DNA from: JAHJRJ01 sp037443685
GTDB lineage: Bacteria > Bacteroidota > Ignavibacteria > UBA10030 > BY39
Assembly: GCA_037443685.1 (NCBI GenBank)
Contig: JBBINX010000054.1
Coordinates: forward strand, 1 to 15,707
Length of the DNA: 15,707 bases
Direction: 5' to 3'
In this document: positions 15,375 to 15,707 of the stretch, in pieces
How the letters are laid out: the number at the start of each line of letters is the position of its first letter
Position numbering within the stretch: the stretch's first letter is position 1
The notes under the pieces: model-generated
Told to the model about the DNA's origin: nothing
Seen by the model: only the letters and a program-made list of their open reading frames with translations
Databases searched by the model: none
Made by a program: the position numbers and the translations under genes

Positions 15375-15403
15375 AATATACGGAAAAGATGGGGGAATTA
15401 CAA
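15375..15403 (-). promoter_or_regulatory. Candidate minus-strand promoter ahead of the typA leader
   Basis: On the minus strand TTGTAA (complement of 15398-15403) and TATATT (complement of 15375-15380) are separated by exactly 17 bases. They match sigma-70 in 4 of 6 and 5 of 6 positions. A transcript from about 15368 would reach the terminator candidate after roughly 70 bases and typA if it read through. The -35 word overlaps one of the ATTACAAA motifs. Confidence 0.35.
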
Positions 15404-15450
15404 AGATTGAAGATAATAGATTTTGTAATACTCATTCAAGTTTTGTAATT
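15396..15450. promoter_or_regulatory. Three ATTACAAA/TTTGTAAT motifs upstream of the AbrB-like gene
   Basis: AATTACAAA at 15396-15404 is inverted relative to TTTTGTAAT at 15421-15429 and TTTTGTAATT at 15441-15450. The last two are in direct repeat exactly 20 bases apart, about two helical turns. They lie 28-82 bases before the ATG of the AbrB-like gene, where an autoregulatory operator would be expected. AT-rich composition makes chance repeats possible. Confidence 0.35.
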
Positions 15451-15477
15451 TAATGATGACGAAAAGGAGAATTGATT

Positions 15478-15636
15478 ATGAATGGAACTTATATCAAAGC
15501 CACAACGCGCGGTAGAATAACTATACCGATTGAGATTAGGAAAAAGCTTGAAATAAAAGGTGGGACTAAACTACATGTTATCGCAGATGAAAAACGTAAC
15601 AAGATCGCTTTTATTCCAAAGCTTGGGAAGAAATAG
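15478..15636 (+). CDS. AbrB/SpoVT-family swapped-hairpin protein
   Basis: This 52-residue protein consists of one AbrB-type DNA-binding domain: RGRITIPIEIRKKLEIKGG (11-29), then LHVIADEKRNKIAFIPK, the two-strand-plus-loop pattern of swapped-hairpin dimers. Family members are transition-state regulators or the antitoxins of type II toxin-antitoxin pairs. ATG at 15478 has the best ribosome binding site in the window, AAGGAG, 8 bases upstream. No PIN-domain or MazF-type toxin follows: a stop-rich gap of 23 bases leads to a different possible start at 15660. It may therefore be a solitary regulator, or its partner may lie beyond the window. It is a likely paralogue of the broken copy at 240-520. 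Upstream TTTGTAAT motifs could be its own operator. Confidence 0.82.
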   Translation: MNGTYIKATTRGRITIPIEIRKKLEIKGGTKLHVIADEKRNKIAFIPKLGKK

Positions 15637-15659
15637 AGACTGTAAAATAATTTGTGTAA

Positions 15660-15707
15660 ATGGAATATTTCGTTTCAGAAATAATTAGCCAGTCTGTCGT
15701 TAAATAT
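15660..15707 (+). CDS. Possible gene start, truncated by window end
   Basis: An ATG at 15660 opens a frame of 16 codons to the last base (MEYFVSEIISQSVVKY). It begins 23 bases after the AbrB-like stop and has no clear ribosome binding site. The pattern Y-x-V-S-E-I-I faintly recalls the start of PRC-barrel domains, but 16 residues are too few to decide. Confidence 0.25.
   Translation, partial: MEYFVSEIISQSVVKY

Overview
The window looks like a chromosomal segment of an AT-rich bacterium from the Bacteroidota/Ignavibacteriota side of the tree. Evidence for this is a decayed type IX secretion C-terminal sorting domain (the LEQNYPNPFN signature), weak or absent Shine-Dalgarno sequences before several genes, and intergenic palindromic repeats of a kind I associate with Ignavibacteria-like genomes. 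The lineage is an inference from motifs, not from a search.

Layout: (1) 3-197, end of valS on +. (2) 198-716, a gap holding a hairpin and, on the minus strand, what looks like a frameshifted AbrB-type gene. (3) 717-5515, a two-gene + unit: a large exported tetratricopeptide-repeat protein and a protein of unknown function 2 bases behind it. (4) 5703-7696, obg GTPase overlapping by 4 bases a FecCD-type ABC permease that has no ATPase or binding protein beside it. (5) 7697-8283, an eroded stretch: a 52-codon ORF of doubtful reality and a fragment of a T9SS sorting domain interrupted by a small palindrome. (6) 8284-8982, a class I SAM methyltransferase. (7) 9110-12583, dnaE, replicative DNA polymerase III alpha subunit with a complete-looking PHP metal site. 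(8) 12790-13113, trxA thioredoxin. (9) 13301-15154 on minus, typA/bipA ribosome-associated GTPase, convergent with trxA. (10) 15155-15477, a regulatory-looking gap with three palindromes, a minus-strand promoter and terminator candidate, and repeated ATTACAAA/TTTGTAAT motifs. (11) 15478-15636, an intact small AbrB/SpoVT protein on +, then a possible gene start running off the end.

Most genes are core housekeeping (translation, replication, redox, ribosome assembly), and I see no clear multi-gene defence, mobile or biosynthetic system. The unusual content lies between the genes: nested hairpin repeats with compensating base changes (12594-12722), a 28-bp perfect palindrome between convergent genes, a degenerate CCACGAAG/CACAAAG inverted-repeat family at two loci, the palindrome cluster and possible attenuator ahead of typA, and two AbrB-like small genes, one broken and one intact with a possible operator array.
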